Shown: piece by piece, positions 6,415 to 7,808 of the stretch
Layout: each line of letters starts with the position of its first letter
How positions within the stretch are numbered: position 1 is the first letter of the stretch
Assembly: GCA_903918155.1 (NCBI GenBank)
Contig: CAIXDD010000031.1
Coordinates: forward strand, 1 to 7,808
DNA from: an uncultured Hyphomicrobiales bacterium
Lineage (GTDB): Bacteria > Pseudomonadota > Alphaproteobacteria > Rhizobiales > Beijerinckiaceae
Reading direction: 5' to 3'
DNA length: 7,808 nucleotides
Position numbers and translations under genes: made by a program
Notes under the pieces: model-generated
The model's input: the letters and a program-made list of their open reading frames with translations, nothing else
Told to the model about the DNA's origin: nothing
Database searches by the model: none

Positions 6415-7190
6415 CAGCGCATCCGCACGGCGTCGATGAGCCGGCGCAGACGCCCGCGCTGCGCCTTCTTGATGACGCGAATGCGATAGGTCTCCGGATG
6501 CACGACGTCGAGCGGCTCGCGCATGTCTTCGGGCTCGACAAGCGCGGGCGCGCGTGCGGGATCCACATATAGGACGAGATTTTGCCGATACCAGAAGTTC
6601 ACGGACTCATCGCGCCAGGTGAGGCGGCGCAAGGCGAGCGAGGGCGCATAGCCATGGCGGGCGAATTGCGCAGCCCACCAGGATTGCCATTGTTCGTTCT
6701 GATGGCCTTCGCCGCCCTGACAAGGAATCGCGGCGGAGAACAGAACGACAGGCGCGCAGGCGCACAGACGCTCCACGAGGCGGCGTCCCTGAGCTTCTGA
6801 CAAATGCTCTGCGACCTCAAGCGACATGGCGAGATCGGCGGCGCCGAAATCGGGCCAATGCGCGGATTCGAAATCGATGCGCGTGAAGGTTTGCGGCGCA
6901 ATGAGAAGCTGCGCGTCCTTCACCCATGGGCCGTCGAAGCCGCGCAGCTCTTGCGCGCCCAGCTCCTGCGCGGCCTTGAGCCATGCGCCGACGCCGCAGC
7001 CCACGTCCGTCACCGAGCGCACGCCATGGCGGGCGAAGAGCGCGGCGAGCGTGATGCGCGCCGAGCGCAGCGAACTGTCGGTGAAATCGTCGTAGAAGGC
7101 TTTGTCGTAACGGGGCGCACGCGCGCTGGAGGTTTTGCCGGCGCCCGCGCCCGCATCCTTGCCGAATGTCTCGCCAGTTTGCTGGCTCAT
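6414..7190 (-). CDS. Class I SAM-dependent methyltransferase
   Basis: A 258-residue methyltransferase with a clear Rossmann SAM-binding site: motif I VTDVGCGVGAWL (60-71), an acidic residue ending the second strand in GFDGPW (84-89, Asp86), and motif SLEVAEHL (123-130) in the usual substrate/SAM pocket position. A tail rich in Arg and Lys closes the protein. The region ahead of motif I (RYDKAFYDDFTDSSLRSAR, 27-45) resembles methyltransferases found in polysaccharide clusters. The frame opens upstream to a TTG at 7235, but the ATG at 7190 has GGAG (7203-7200) 9 bases before it and is the better start. It is the first gene of a two-gene unit with the fucosyltransferase. Likely role, by context, is methylation of a sugar or glycan end; the substrate is not visible. 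Confidence 0.87.
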   Translation of the reverse strand: MSQQTGETFGKDAGAGAGKTSSARAPRYDKAFYDDFTDSSLRSARITLAALFARHGVRSVTDVGCGVGAWLKAAQELGAQELRGFDGPWVKDAQLLIAPQTFTRIDFESAHWPDFGAADLAMSLEVAEHLSEAQGRRLVERLCACAPVVLFSAAIPCQGGEGHQNEQWQSWWAAQFARHGYAPSLALRRLTWRDESVNFWYRQNLVLYVDPARAPALVEPEDMREPLDVVHPETYRIRVIKKAQRGRLRRLIDAVRMR

Positions 7191-7321
7191 GGGGCGGCTC
7201 TCCGAAAAAGGCGGCCTTGCCGGCCAATGTTCCAATCGCGGTTAGATACACTTTCAGTTGCCAAAAAGTCCAGCGCGGGACATAGAAGCCCAGCGGCTTT
7301 GCGTCTGATGGCGGTGTCTCG
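7191..7321. promoter_or_regulatory. Divergent intergenic region between the methyltransferase and amidotransferase genes
   Basis: These 131 bases separate two genes that point away from each other, so promoters for both directions should lie here. A less GC-rich stretch runs from about 7223 to 7270. The minus-strand ribosome site GGAG is at 7203-7200. I checked for -35/-10 pairs: TAGATA (7243-7248) on the + strand has only TTGCCG 20 bases upstream, and the minus-strand TTGGCA (7264-7259) has no -10 hexamer at the right distance. I therefore do not place a promoter. No strong ribosome site precedes the amidotransferase ATG at 7322. Confidence 0.5.
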
Positions 7322-7808
7322 ATGTGCGCGATAGTGGGGCTTTTTCGCCCGGGCGGCCTTGCGCGGGAGGACGCTGCGGACGTGGGGCGCATGTGCGACC
7401 GGCTCGCCCATCGCGGGCCCGACTCGCACGGCCTTTGGTCGAACGCCGAAGCGGGCGTCGCGCTGGGTCATCGCCGCCTCTCCATTCTCGACATGTCCGC
7501 CGCCGGCGCGCAGCCGATGCTGTCGGCGAGCGAGCGGTTCGCCATCGTCTTCAATGGCGAGATCTATAATTTCGCCGAGCTTGCCGCCGGCCTTGAGGCG
7601 GAGGGGCGCGCGCCGGTCTGGCGCGGCCGGTCCGATACGGAAATCCTGCTCGCCTGCATTGAGGCCTATGGGCTTGACGCCGCGCTTGCGCGCCTGCGCG
7701 GCATGTTCGCGTTCGCATTGTTCGACGCGCGCGAGCGGCGACTGCATCTTGCGCGCGACGCATTCGGCGAGAAGCCGCTTTATCTGGCGCGCGTCGGCGC
7801 GGCTTTCG
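7322..7808 (+). CDS. Asparagine synthase (glutamine-hydrolysing) family protein, N-terminal glutaminase domain, 3'-truncated by the window
   Basis: The first 162 residues of a class II glutamine amidotransferase of the asparagine synthetase (AsnB) type run off the right edge without a stop. This domain releases ammonia from glutamine for transfer to an activated acid by a C-terminal ATP-dependent synthase domain, not visible here. The start MCAIVGLF exposes Cys2 as nucleophile after Met removal. Other site residues are in place: HRGPDSHG (30-37), LGHRRLSILD (48-57, glutamine-binding Arg51), FNGEIYNF (77-84, Asn78, Gly79 and Glu80), RSDTEILL (103-110, Asp105), and GMFAFALFDARERRLHLARD (127-146), then AFGEKPLYLA. 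Position 3 is Ala where MCGIVG is usual. Next to glycan genes, AsnB-like enzymes commonly serve polysaccharide amidation rather than free asparagine synthesis, but housekeeping asparagine synthesis cannot be excluded. Confidence 0.92.
   Translation, partial: MCAIVGLFRPGGLAREDAADVGRMCDRLAHRGPDSHGLWSNAEAGVALGHRRLSILDMSAAGAQPMLSASERFAIVFNGEIYNFAELAAGLEAEGRAPVWRGRSDTEILLACIEAYGLDAALARLRGMFAFALFDARERRLHLARDAFGEKPLYLARVGAAF

Noticed and set aside
7191..7235. TTG start at 7235 for the methyltransferase
   Set aside because: The ATG at 7190 has a GGAG site at proper spacing, and the extra 15 residues show no conserved pattern.
7324..7569. Open frame of 81 codons on the + strand at the right end
   Set aside because: It is out of frame with the asparagine synthase-type gene that starts at 7322, whose motifs are unmistakable.

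Overview
The window looks like chromosomal DNA of an alphaproteobacterium, probably of the order Hyphomicrobiales (Rhizobiales). The basis is high GC, G/C-rich third codon positions, GTG and ATG starts with GGAGG-type ribosome sites, and the mix of families (CoxL-like molybdenum hydroxylase, Bug receptor, DUF268 protein). This placement is inference; no rRNA or single-copy marker gene is present. Coding density is very high: eight protein genes, no gap over 300 bases, and no RNA gene, insertion sequence, CRISPR array or phage gene that I can see.

Left half (1-4680, all + strand): a catabolic-looking gene run. It opens inside the large, molybdopterin-binding subunit of a xanthine dehydrogenase/CoxL-type hydroxylase. 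An enoyl-CoA hydratase/isomerase (crotonase) family protein follows, then a periplasmic Bug/TctC-type solute receptor with a signal peptide. Last comes an amidase-signature hydrolase whose GTG start overlaps the receptor's stop codon. A reasonable reading is capture of a small carboxylated or amide-containing molecule in the periplasm, then hydroxylation, hydration or isomerisation of a CoA ester, and amide cleavage. The substrate cannot be read from the sequence. The gap of about 98 bases before the receptor gene has inverted repeats and an A/T-rich patch, so the receptor-amidase pair may have its own control.

Right half (4797-7808): a surface-glycan or polysaccharide module. A DUF268 protein resembling a methyltransferase lies on the + strand. 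It converges on a two-gene minus-strand unit: a class I SAM methyltransferase followed, with a TGATG overlap, by a GT11 alpha-1,2-fucosyltransferase-like enzyme. Divergent from that unit, a glutamine-dependent asparagine synthase-type amidotransferase starts at 7322 and runs off the window. Together they suggest building and decorating (fucosylation, methylation, amidation) of an exopolysaccharide, O-antigen or similar glycan.

The two halves meet between the amidase and the DUF268 gene with no sign of a mobile element. No wholly new system is evident. The points most worth a second look are the unusual gene set of the catabolic run, active-site substitutions in three of its enzymes, and the small fucosyltransferase/methyltransferase/DUF268/amidotransferase glycan cluster.
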